Below, in pieces: positions 12,001 through 16,535 of a stretch of DNA of 22,976 nt. The translations under genes were made by a program, and so were the position numbers. This stretch comes from Methanobacteriota archaeon. GTDB taxonomy: Archaea > Thermoplasmatota > Poseidoniia > Poseidoniales > Thalassarchaeaceae. The stretch lies in the NCBI GenBank assembly GCA_002725475.1, contig PBPH01000042.1:1-22976 (forward strand). The letters run 5' to 3'. How positions within the stretch are numbered: the stretch's first letter is position 1; each line of letters starts with the position of its first letter. The notes beneath the pieces are model-generated. The model saw nothing but the letters and a program-made list of their open reading frames with translations. It did no database searches and was not told the DNA's origin.

Positions 12001-15000
12001 GTTGATGTAAATATTGCTCCAGACAGCACTAACAGATATGACCATACATTTGTAAGTGCTATTCCTGGTGCTGTCCAAGGTGGTGGTAGTTACACTCACA
12101 CATTTGTATCTTGTGATACGGGTGCTATTGAGAGAGCAAATGATTACATTTACATTAAGGATAATTCTTTAATATTCACATGTGACCTAGATGATCATAG
12201 GACACAACATACCTATCCAAGGTCTACTGATTATGCAAGTAATGAGTGGTTGGGTGTTTTCAATGTAACTTCTAGCACTTTCGATGTCCAAGTACTAAGA
12301 AATACACCTTCTACATTCCTAGGTAACCATACTTTCGTATCTGCTGAGAAGGATGGATTATGGAAGCAAACTGGCACCATACATGTTAATGTTGGACCTT
12401 CCCCTGCTGGTAATACATTCCAGCACCACTTTGTAAGTGCTAATGCTGGTGCTGTAATTCAAGGTGGTAACTATAAGCACAACTTTGTATCTGCTGCATC
12501 TAACTGTATTACAGTTACTAACGATGGAAGCACATTAACACCTACAGATGCATACTACGAGCCTGTAACTGGTCAATTAACCTTCACAGTTGTTGGTCAT
12601 ACTTTAGGCACTGATGATAGTATTAGAATTGATAGTAATTCACTAACATTTACTTGCACACAAGACCAGAATGCTACCAACCATACTTATCCTCGTGTAA
12701 CTGATTATGTCGATGGTAGAATTATTCCTGTCCAGCAAGTTAACTCATGGGCATGGCCTGTGCAGAGTGACCTTTCATACTATCGTGCAAGATTAGTAGA
12801 TCCTGGTTATACAGGTAATGAAGCATCTGCAGTTGAAAGTGAGATTCAGACTCTTATACAATTCGTAACTGATGGTCTAAGCAATACTAATACTGTTGCT
12901 TCTAGAAGTTACTCAATGCCAACTATATGGCCTATTAAGTATACTCCAGAGATAGTCCAGAGAGATATTGATATCACATATGACTTTGCATCTGGTGGTC
13001 AAGATTCTAGTGGTACATGGAATCAAACATGTCCTGAGAGTGCTGCTGCTATTAATACACTGGCAGATATCTATATCAATACTATTAGTGAGGCAGCAAA
13101 TAATCAAGTTAATTACTTGACTGGTAATGTAACTAAGACATTCCCATACAATAGTAATACTGAATTCCAATCAGGTACTTGCTACAATGTTACATCAGCA
13201 ATTGATTCACTATTTGACCTAATGGGTGCTGCTCTAGGGGCTGGTGAATACAATGATAAGAATATTGCTAATATGATTCTTTGGAATCAACAGGCAATTG
13301 CTGATAGAGCATTCGGTGAGACACAAGCTAACTATCCAACTACCAACCTTACTATTGACTTTGTAAATGATGTGCTCAAGGCATGTCGTTATGACATGAT
13401 TACACATGGTAATGCTGGATCATTCAGACTTGCACAAACATGGTTTGACGGTGAAGGTAACTTCATTGCATTCCAGAATGTAACTAGGTCACACATCTTA
13501 TATTGTCTGACAAAGACAAGAGAGATGATTAAGAGTGTTATGTATCTCCATACGGAAGATCCAATATGGGCTAATTATGATGTATACATTCCTACTGATA
13601 GACTTGAGTGGAATCAGGAAGCAGTTGAATTTATAATTGACTCTTCACTTAACCCACTAGAATATGCTTTAGAGCTTGGTAAGTTCCCAACAGAAGCAAG
13701 AGTTACATTCGTTGCATCTACTGACGCTGTTAATAGAGTTACTAAGAATGAGGTAGGTTGGGATTACAATACCGACCCTGCTCTTGTTACTCTAACACCT
13801 GAGGTAGAAGTTGGTTATGACCGTGCTGAGTATAGGATTAGAATTAATCGTGCTAACCAGTTCCGTCGTGGTGATATTCTAGAGTATATCCCTGCATCTG
13901 AAACTTCTCTCACTGGTCTAACTAAACAGCAATATTTCTATTGCTTGACTGCTACTGCTGAGTGGTTTGAGGTTGGTGCTTCTTATATCCATGATGGAAG
14001 GTTTAGATTGTTATCAGTTGATACATCCAACTCTGGATCACAGATATTTGCTGTTACCAGAAGAAGCGGTGTTACAAGGACTGCTCCTACATATCCAGTT
14101 GACCCATCTGATACACCAATCCAAGGTGGATTCAATGCTGCTGATGTTATCTACGGAAGTACTTCTGGAGCAAATGCTGAAGTTTCTTCAGTATTGACTA
14201 ACGAAGCGAAGATTTACAAACTCTTTACTCATTATGATGTTACATCCATGTCTCAGACATTGGGTGCATATGATAACTTCACTAACGGTGAGCAAGTACA
14301 GGTACAAGGAGCAACTGCTAATAATGGTTATGTCTTACAGACTGCTAAGACATCTGAGACTGGCACCACTATTGCTAAAATCCATACTATCGCTGGTTCT
14401 ATTGCTGATACTGACGTAATTGAAGGTGTTGATAGTGGTGCTTCAGGTACTGTCGGACCTGCTTCTAATAGATTCTTGATTAATGTTACATCTGGTGCAT
14501 TTGCAACTGGTGACTGGTTCTTTGCTAAGACTGGTAACACTGAAGCATATATGGATAACTACGTTAATAAGTCAGGTTCTCTGATTGATAACAGTGGTGG
14601 TCGTATTTCAATTGATGTAGAAACCATTGATAGTCAGTGGGTACCTGGAGACGTAATATATGGTAGTGTAACTGATTACATCCTTGAAGTTAAGGGTATC
14701 AGTGGCACAACTATCCAACTCAATCAGTGGTTACATGGCACAAATGTTTACCAGTTAGAGCTTGGACCTGCCATTATTGATACAGGAATTAGCGATACAT
14801 TCCGTGTTGGTGATGAAGTAACATTACTACAAGGCACAACTCAGAAGAATCCTGGTTGGACTGCAACTGTTACGAAATATGTCAATGATATTGATGCTGG
14901 TATTCATCGCCTCTGGATAGGTAATTTGGTACCAATCGGCACAGGTGGTACCATTGCTGAAGTAACTCAGTCTACTAACAATATTGGTAAGATAGATATC

Positions 15001-16521
15001 GGGTCTAACTTCCCAACCATCTATGCTCAGTGTATATCTTACACAGATACTGCTTACAGTTCTTACGCTAAGGTAGTTGCTATAATCCAACAGGGTATTA
15101 CTGCTACTATCTGGGTAGAAAATTCTTCTGGCACCTTCGTTGATAACATGTCATTGATATCTGATGATGGATGGGGTGGTGCAGTTTCTTCTGCTCGCAC
15201 ACTTGAGGGTAGAGTTGACCGTTATTTCCGTGGATTTGATGGAGTGCAGACAACATTTGATTTAACTATCTCTAATGGTGAAGCATACTTCCCAGATCCT
15301 GCAGGACATATACTAACATTCGTTAATGGAATCCTACAACCTCCTGGTGGTAACCAGTCATACGTTGCATTCTCTGATAAGATTCAGTTCGCTGAGCCTC
15401 CTGAGATTGGATCACAGTTTGTTGGATACTACGTTGGTAAATTACGTCAGTTAGATGATATTTCATTCGAGTTTGACTCATTGAAATCTTCCTTTAACCT
15501 CAAGCGTGGTGGATTATTCTACTCCTTGACACTAACTGAAGGTGTTTCCTCTAACGTTATCCGTCCTGAGAATAATATTATCGTTTCACTTAACGGTATT
15601 ATTCAGGAACCTGGAATCGCATATGAGATTGTTGGTTCACGTATCATCTTCGCTGAAGTCCCACGTGCGGGAAGCACATTTGTTGGATTCTCCTACATTG
15701 GTAGTGACGCTGACGTTATTGCAGCAACAGTTGTCCCACCAATTGAAGCAGGTGACCAACTCTTTATCGAGGGTGAGGAATTTAATCGTGACGTTGCTCT
15801 GATTGAGTCTTCTAACTCATTAATCACATTTGAATACACTGGATCTGTTAAGGGTAGAAACGCTGCTGCTATTGCAGAAATCACTTCTGGTCAGATTACA
15901 AATGCTAATCTAACCAACTCTGGTGATGGTTATACCACACGTCCTAACGTTGATGTTATTTCTTCCTCTGGATTTGATTCACGCATTAAGGCATTGATGG
16001 GTGTTACTAGAGTTGATGTTAAGACTACTGGTGTAGGTTACTCATTACCTATCGTTGCTATCGATAACGTGGTACCTGATGACTTCACAGAGCCAGAAGG
16101 TGCTCCAATTAACGGAGGATTTGACGTACTCGCAGGTGAAGGTGCTGAATATCAGGATGGTGGAACACAAGTTGATCCTGGCACGATTGCTATCGTGATT
16201 GACCCAGTTAACGTAACAGTTAACCAAGGTCAGACTGCTGCATTCACAGTTGTCTCTACTGTAACTAACAGTCAGACAATGAATTATCAGTGGCAGAAGA
16301 AGGAATATGGTACTCAAACTTGGAGTAACATCATTGGTGCTAACCAAGCAACATATAATTCAAATAATACACAACAGGCAGATGACGGTGATGAGTATCG
16401 TGTTGCTATAACAGCAGCAGGTGCAACTCCTGTTTACTCACTATCTGCTATCTTGAGTGTCCAGACTGGTGCTACAGTCCTAAGCAACTTCAGTCCAACT
16501 CAAATCTTCGATGACATCTAA
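1..16521 (+). CDS. Giant repeat-rich virion structural / fibre-like protein, 5'-partial (>5,500 aa)
   Basis: Probable giant virion surface protein of a T4-like phage; exact role unknown. The frame is open from base 1. The first ATG is at 10, but no ribosome site is visible and the protein begins inside a helical module, so the start is probably upstream. Numbering from the ATG, visible parts are: helical fragment (about 42-68); laminin-G-like jelly roll (168-330; GDFTLEGWF, TWYHIVVVR); four helical modules (374-978; IAEEA, C-x2-D-x2-D); a second jelly-roll-like domain (996-1174; GRIKLWIDGDF); 29 beta repeats with FTC-x2-D...H-x-YPR (1178-4242); further helical modules (to about 4560); mixed beta region; two NGI(L/I)Q-PG modules (about 5070-5235); two GxGY modules (about 5278-5350); Ig-like domain (about 5391-5487). 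No transmembrane segment is evident. It ends 14 bases before the YHYH gene. A role as a long fibre or adhesin near the baseplate is inferred from its position upstream of gp8 and its domain types. Confidence 0.9.
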   Translation, partial: NNLMYWKDLSGVGYNLNDPTTYSGGVAPANTYDANYASGNNQDINNCANVKTYIDTLRAIATTAMTAGNLNNVNALSSVNDGTFVDGETIRTTKVAYKDRSRGLFVTGDQIKGVTSGAVFNAIGANSGLKWIFASAITGTFQDGEYLTNSTLTATNITTSVIVKKPELDGTKSVYIPSNGVITQSERGDFAFGTGDFTLEGWFRPAANVGTQMLFDFRRLSAASGLNVRMDAQELKVYNGTTQVINSGNIFTTTGTWYHIVVVRSSNVTQAYVNGAQVGSNFVDNNNYLYSALYLGCDFNQATHWTGHVDNVVVKKGIADYTAGFVPQTQVDYTQDNIVFGLDGEGPFIASTTEVWAKYSGQNTASTTAKKLDYDNRAVIASDVDLGRLENRTCADILDLNATWIAEEAVGRMKNTFSDFTIRGDDPGNNVYGGTNLCIRDTKDYILGALIKDIREGGNFHTIFTARTYLTSSGKLDHIAAEILQSLYTWNQVFELCNFVITTTSSDLTGTYTTKLRIPNNFSSPASQGVQDEITQLGNDLLKVIAPNDQRFREGGFQLWKNRDYIAEEAAGYVEAKYQQEINGVTYDFLTMPGGGRTTCERDIKDFILPAVMADLVTGGTYQTQAVIDKYLDSQDNITSVEDELNPTLDAIEHTKMLCMKAVNNLLLSPGVAVAELGVPAWVQEEYYSPAYTTRAAYRDDTIVKDTEAYPQATRNANDRFLDAARLIDLNKSVIAREVVAVMNDLSKYENLQIPGGHVNCEDDVLDMIDAMVHDLRMDCNEKTYDAAALYVETENNSLKHIETEWEASITVVKILRDVLTMTMRNAFGRDYIEGTDLNTTPVQSYEQNAKETLYQQCADAIDGNIRYIAEQAVAAGLVQFPNLNIPGGSSNCVHDVTDILRSLAFNLKYGGNNWLQYSTEFYTTYAGNLDHVTNAPTETNWIMNKARDYAIRAMKGQVITNAAGHNVDQRFYNAVPRPTNSLKNSDENGIITGSENNIVTRNFKFGEDKISTTDTGTGIITDEDAVFRVVTKLPSTPIDACLFEAGGNTSGVWVGIRDSGTYFRLRAGNGQNSYAAGASYTSDTGLAMLDLQITGQFATYFDDGDHELVWEIKIGGNLSTGPGRIKLWIDGDFIDEAVTPGGGNTGLTGGSGIFANEQWAGFGVSNGSLVSGEAAGINTFTVNVGPAPTIAYDVTNAVYDSSTGDLELNVGHHNHTPGTFLSLVTNSLNFTCDQDNNATTHSYPRSGDPAGNTSIEVLDVGKVEWTAENAVYDPETGTMTITVDSHGLTDSTTHTATDAAYNPDSGVLEITLSGHSFKTGDQVRIKNGGLIFTCAQDNHATKHGYPRQKDPAGNQWLIVESTTTETFSVNVGMTPKVEYDVSAATYNQEDGELEMTIGQHRFVGATVHTATYAEYTASTGWLKLTVPGHKITKGEQIQIMDNSMTFTCSMDNHYSNHTYPRATDPCVDKWLDVVETDIPNGTFTVNVGASPIVGYNATSANFNAASGDLILTIGDHTLPVGTHIKLAQGSLSFTCDMDDHASVHKYPRSVDPVHNEPIPIKAVTSDSVTINVGPTPQVQYDVSNATFTPADGLLTLTTDRKFSFRDSTRHSINTASYNGQTGLMRLKVTDHGFSDGDFVKLDDGAVTFTCDMDANASNHAYPRSTDPYSGKWMDVRNASKDEFDVYVGMTPEIPFAVSDATFNPNTGSMVLTIGEHTLVTGQNVKLTEESVTFQCFLDAYQTDHAYPRASGSNYVGNGGADPFYNKPIAIAATTSTTIELNVGASSDTTQHQFVAAVGLTPTNISHNPNTGLMTITVVDHKLSNGDFIKIADNALTFTCAMDNHATDHTYPRPADPASGSWLKVSNVSGNQFDVQVLSVIPQTNTTLHLFKSAVANCITKSVVKSGGVYNHTYVSSVADSLLHAGDSVKIAPNSLVFRCDEDGQSSDHSYPRAATTTHTPTDVSYDPNTGHLRFEVAGHGFSSGDYIKIADNSLTFTCKKDDDATGHTYPRATDPVSGKWVMIHDVTTDKFTIEVLDSIPSTNTTIHSFVSADANCITHKKDHFYDTNIPIHGLGTTSQTPSDITYDPTAGKMRVTVAGTYTDATAYTPSGVTFYPATGILRVTNSGHSVKNGDMMLIKDSTLTFRCDEDSQASDHLYPRPSDPVSGRWIKAFNVGSTTYDLQVGNVLGEAAISNQTTHVCTNIAAGAILHAQDFVKFDENSITFQCTKDNNATDHTYPRRSDPTFNHWLPVSNVSGGAFDVHVGKSGINDVYDHTFVSVGANGMKHQNGTVILDVGNGAISNQTTHVFQSATPNALTGGGQYNHTFIPSAETYTPTTATYLPATGVMTITIPNHGFMEGESIKIADYGLTFTCLQDSNGSDHSYPRNTDPVSGKWLTISNVTDETFDVQVLQNIPSTNTTLHTFKRAVAGCITRAGVATGGNYTHKFVAPSQLTPTNVAYNPTTGIMSITVAGHGLKNGSRIKVQDGFVTFTCDQDSDQTNHAYPRASDPYSDEWMKVSNVTKDTFDVQVLFNIPSSNTTTHTFVSAVPNSITVATLFKGNDSIKIAENALTFTCSMDGGSTEHTYPRATDPAYNNSLRIIDDGVTRHTPTNAVYTPGTGNLTLTVPKHGWSNGDYIRLDDYALDLTCTMDDNSENHAYPRGTDPVSNKWVQISNVATDTFDINVGTTSAVQYTPTDASYDPYTGHVEMNIGAHPLKVGQSIKLADGGLTFQCDLDGNATNHAYPRTTEDTFTPTAATYSGETGYLQLTIENHGMDDGSYIKIADNALSATCTMDGNTDTKTYPRSSDPISGKWKKVENSTVNTIDIFVGKSEFTSYDPQNVDYNPATGVMVITVGPDHGIVTGDSIYINPLSMCFTCAQDGHGSDHFYPRPNGTGGATSDDPAYQDAVDVTAVSDSTITVNVNPSPTGASNHAHIFKPSVGKTPTAITYSPSSGIMTVTVVGHGMENGEQILFEDNSLIFTCAKDDHETEHAYPRPTDYASNNWLTISNRTNDTFQVKVLDKIPSTNTSVHTFKYAKKQSMLRGTIRKGGSFDHTFTAFSSGGVSHLRDRAHDMPLEIQKVGNAKYTATGATYNPATGILQVTINNHPFSNGNRIKIADNSLIFTCDMDSNATKHSYPRKGVDPYAGKWLEISNKQTNTFDVFVGKQPRANYLVSDGSYNPATGDMTLKIGQHNYRGGSQHTVTDAHYTASSGVLKLTVPSHGFTIGDRIKLADDSLTFRCEMDGNTSNKTYPRATDPKRNKWMDISNVTYDTFEVNVGSSPIVNHDVTTATYDPNSGNLELTIGSHTLTVGESIKIKNNSLSFTCDFNGDGNTTVKTYPRSSGASTGDGKDYVYDTAVAITAVSGTTITVNVNGGQGAITDTTAHNWSGGTSTAAIQSGGNYPHTFQSATTNGLTVSHEAIKIAKESLVFKCANDSFASEHKYPRTTDPYYNTSVPIVSSTADSVTVNIGISSDLTEHRFERSINAFTPTGATFVPATGVMTVTIPSHPFANGDQVQVKDGGFTFTCLEDNNQTNHSYPRASDPASQNAWLTVSNVSGNNFDINVGTSSNTTTHTWVSSLDGAVIRGVVQGGGAYAHTFDSAVADGIHWENSTISVDVGESKAKGYGVSAASFVPATGLLTMTIGNHQLKTGTYAKIAANSMVFRCDQDSQQSDHSYPRPNGYNGATADDPAFNDRVEITAVTADSITVNVGTSSNTTTHVFQNANNTYTPSSAAYDPTTGIMTVSAPKDTKTVSGATYNPTTGVMVLTIGAHTLTTDDTIKLKPNSITFSCDFNGDGNVSNKSYPRAEGAATTSGADYAYNTALAISAVDQAAGTITINVNGGQGAVTDTSAHSFVSATANGVLVGNHFQNGEYVKIADNTFTFTCEKDNDTTNHSYPRSTDQASGRWLKISNCNVDTFDVQVLPSVPSTNVSKHTFVSVNGANGLTRSVVTIGGEYTHTFVSATSNAVTAGGNYTHTFATAKKNSLHRQSGKITVDVNIAPDSTNRYDHTFVSAIPGAVQGGGSYTHTFVSCDTGAIERANDYIYIKDNSLIFTCDLDDHRTQHTYPRSTDYASNEWLGVFNVTSSTFDVQVLRNTPSTFLGNHTFVSAEKDGLWKQTGTIHVNVGPSPAGNTFQHHFVSANAGAVIQGGNYKHNFVSAASNCITVTNDGSTLTPTDAYYEPVTGQLTFTVVGHTLGTDDSIRIDSNSLTFTCTQDQNATNHTYPRVTDYVDGRIIPVQQVNSWAWPVQSDLSYYRARLVDPGYTGNEASAVESEIQTLIQFVTDGLSNTNTVASRSYSMPTIWPIKYTPEIVQRDIDITYDFASGGQDSSGTWNQTCPESAAAINTLADIYINTISEAANNQVNYLTGNVTKTFPYNSNTEFQSGTCYNVTSAIDSLFDLMGAALGAGEYNDKNIANMILWNQQAIADRAFGETQANYPTTNLTIDFVNDVLKACRYDMITHGNAGSFRLAQTWFDGEGNFIAFQNVTRSHILYCLTKTREMIKSVMYLHTEDPIWANYDVYIPTDRLEWNQEAVEFIIDSSLNPLEYALELGKFPTEARVTFVASTDAVNRVTKNEVGWDYNTDPALVTLTPEVEVGYDRAEYRIRINRANQFRRGDILEYIPASETSLTGLTKQQYFYCLTATAEWFEVGASYIHDGRFRLLSVDTSNSGSQIFAVTRRSGVTRTAPTYPVDPSDTPIQGGFNAADVIYGSTSGANAEVSSVLTNEAKIYKLFTHYDVTSMSQTLGAYDNFTNGEQVQVQGATANNGYVLQTAKTSETGTTIAKIHTIAGSIADTDVIEGVDSGASGTVGPASNRFLINVTSGAFATGDWFFAKTGNTEAYMDNYVNKSGSLIDNSGGRISIDVETIDSQWVPGDVIYGSVTDYILEVKGISGTTIQLNQWLHGTNVYQLELGPAIIDTGISDTFRVGDEVTLLQGTTQKNPGWTATVTKYVNDIDAGIHRLWIGNLVPIGTGGTIAEVTQSTNNIGKIDIGSNFPTIYAQCISYTDTAYSSYAKVVAIIQQGITATIWVENSSGTFVDNMSLISDDGWGGAVSSARTLEGRVDRYFRGFDGVQTTFDLTISNGEAYFPDPAGHILTFVNGILQPPGGNQSYVAFSDKIQFAEPPEIGSQFVGYYVGKLRQLDDISFEFDSLKSSFNLKRGGLFYSLTLTEGVSSNVIRPENNIIVSLNGIIQEPGIAYEIVGSRIIFAEVPRAGSTFVGFSYIGSDADVIAATVVPPIEAGDQLFIEGEEFNRDVALIESSNSLITFEYTGSVKGRNAAAIAEITSGQITNANLTNSGDGYTTRPNVDVISSSGFDSRIKALMGVTRVDVKTTGVGYSLPIVAIDNVVPDDFTEPEGAPINGGFDVLAGEGAEYQDGGTQVDPGTIAIVIDPVNVTVNQGQTAAFTVVSTVTNSQTMNYQWQKKEYGTQTWSNIIGANQATYNSNNTQQADDGDEYRVAITAAGATPVYSLSAILSVQTGATVLSNFSPTQIFDDI
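133..213 (+). repeat. N-terminal helical fragment of the giant protein
   Basis: Residues around NNCANVKTYIDTLRAIATTA are Cys-containing and predicted helical by inspection. They resemble the helical modules found further along the same protein. Their presence almost at the first ATG supports the view that the gene starts upstream of the window. The assignment to the same repeat family is weaker here than for the four downstream modules. Confidence 0.4.
511..1000 (+). other. Laminin-G/concanavalin-like jelly-roll domain (first) in the giant protein
   Basis: The segment reads like a LamG_3-type beta sandwich. It has GDFTLEGWFRP near the start, TWYHIVVVRSSN followed by AYVNGAQVG in the middle, and LYLGCDFN with HVDNVVVKKGIADY at the end. 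These are the usual landmarks of the family (the W-H-V strand, the x-NG turn and the D-V-x-I-x-K-G closing strand). Such domains typically bind carbohydrate or mediate adhesion. A surface adhesion role is inferred; the sugar or calcium ligand cannot be told. Confidence 0.75.
1129..2945 (+). repeat. Four tandem helical modules (IAEEA / C-x2-D-x2-D type) in the giant protein
   Basis: Four divergent modules of about 120-200 residues repeat one plan. A helix with (Y/W/V)IA(E/R)E(A/V/Q) is followed by a loop, often PGG or GG, then a Cys-x-x-D-x-x-D helix, a GG or GN turn with a Tyr-containing helix, and a final helix. Examples of the second helix are CIRDTKDYIL, CERDIKDFIL, CEDDVLDMID and CVHDVTDILR. 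A fifth copy (13261-13560) lies beyond the 9 kb beta-repeat block. The fold is unknown to me; similar helical modules occur in large marine myophage structural proteins, to my knowledge without an established function. Confidence 0.65.
2995..3540 (+). other. Second jelly-roll-like domain in the giant protein
   Basis: A second beta-sandwich-like segment contains AVFRVVTKLP, ACLFEAGG, GVWVGIRDSG, DGDHELVWEIKIG, GRIKLWIDGDFID and WAGFGVSNGS. The order (hydrophobic strand, ligand-side loop, W-x-I strand, x-W-I-D-G turn, terminal GFG strand) fits a LamG/concanavalin-like fold, but it is more divergent than the first copy. It directly precedes the beta-repeat array. Confidence 0.5.
3540..12735 (+). 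repeat. Array of 29 FTC-YPR beta repeats in the giant protein
   Basis: I count 29 copies of a core motif, aromatic-x-Cys-x2-D...H-x-Tyr-Pro-Arg, usually followed by (S/T)DP. The full unit is about 90-110 residues. It runs Y-x-P-x-(T/S)-G-x-(M/L)-x-(I/L)-T-(I/V), then GH-x6-G-x-x-(I/V)-(K/R)-(I/L), then the FTC/YPR core, and finally either a GKW-(L/M)-x-(I/V)-SNV-x6-FDVQVL-x-IPS type or a (V/I)-x-I-x-A-V-x6-ITVNVG type linker ending in HTFVSA-x3-x-IT. The Cys and the YPR are present in all 29 copies. Four copies have Lys instead of His. Repeats are diverged at synonymous sites, so the array is not a recent DNA duplication. Confidence 0.9.
11874..12520 (+). repeat. Cluster of GGxYxHTFVSA short beta modules
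   Basis: Within the large array, a second short module of about 20-30 residues, GG-x-Y-x-H-(T/N)-F-(V/A)-(S/T)-(A/C)-x4-(V/I/L), is repeated almost back to back: GGEYTHTFVSA, GGNYTHTFATA, YDHTFVSA, GGSYTHTFVSC, and after one FTC-YPR unit NHTFVSA, QHHFVSA and GGNYKHNFVSA. Elsewhere single copies connect FTC-YPR units (for example GGVYNHTYVSS near 5721 and GGNYPHTFQSA near 10205). Confidence 0.7.
13261..13560 (+). repeat. Fifth helical module, downstream of the beta-repeat array
   Basis: The segment from NIANMILWNQQAIADRAF through LTIDFVNDVLKACRYDM and SHILYCLTKTREMIKSVMY follows the same helix order as the modules at 1129-2945. The IA-x-x-A helix, the x-x-D-x-x-x-D-x-L helix, a Gly turn and a closing helix with Cys and Lys-rich ends all appear. 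The usual Cys before the second helix is replaced by Thr here. The copy shows that the helical family lies on both sides of the beta array. Confidence 0.55.
16180..16470 (+). other. C-terminal Ig-like domain of the giant protein
   Basis: IDPVNVTVNQGQTAAFTV followed by MNYQWQKKE, ATYNSNNTQQADDGDEYRV and a final LSVQTG strand is the classical Ig-like layout. It shows the N-V-T-V-x-x-G-x-x-A-x-F-x-V strand, the YQW core tryptophan strand and the D-x-G-D-x-Y-R-V corner. There is no Cys pair. Ig-like domains of this kind are common surface decorations on tailed-phage proteins. A short 12-residue tail follows, ending in FDDI. Confidence 0.75.
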
Positions 16522-16525
16522 ATAA
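16518..16525 (+). promoter_or_regulatory. Possible T4-type late promoter box overlapping the stop codon of the giant gene
   Basis: The octamer CTAAATAA resembles the T4 late box TATAAATA and contains the TAA stop of the upstream gene. It ends 10 bases before the ATG of the next gene. No Shine-Dalgarno sequence is seen in the 14-base spacer. That a start would lie only a few bases from the ATG is a weak point. Confidence 0.35.
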
Positions 16526-16535
16526 AAGTAAAACC

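Noticed and set aside
3540..12735. Regularly spaced repeats resembling a CRISPR-like or satellite DNA array
   Set aside because: The repetition is at the protein level in one continuous frame. DNA copies are diverged at synonymous positions, the units are about 300 bases, and there are no identical short repeats with unique spacers.
3540..12735. Diversity-generating retroelement variable regions
   Set aside because: No reverse transcriptase, no template repeat and no clustered adenine-specific substitutions between near-identical copies are seen. Divergence is spread over all codon positions.
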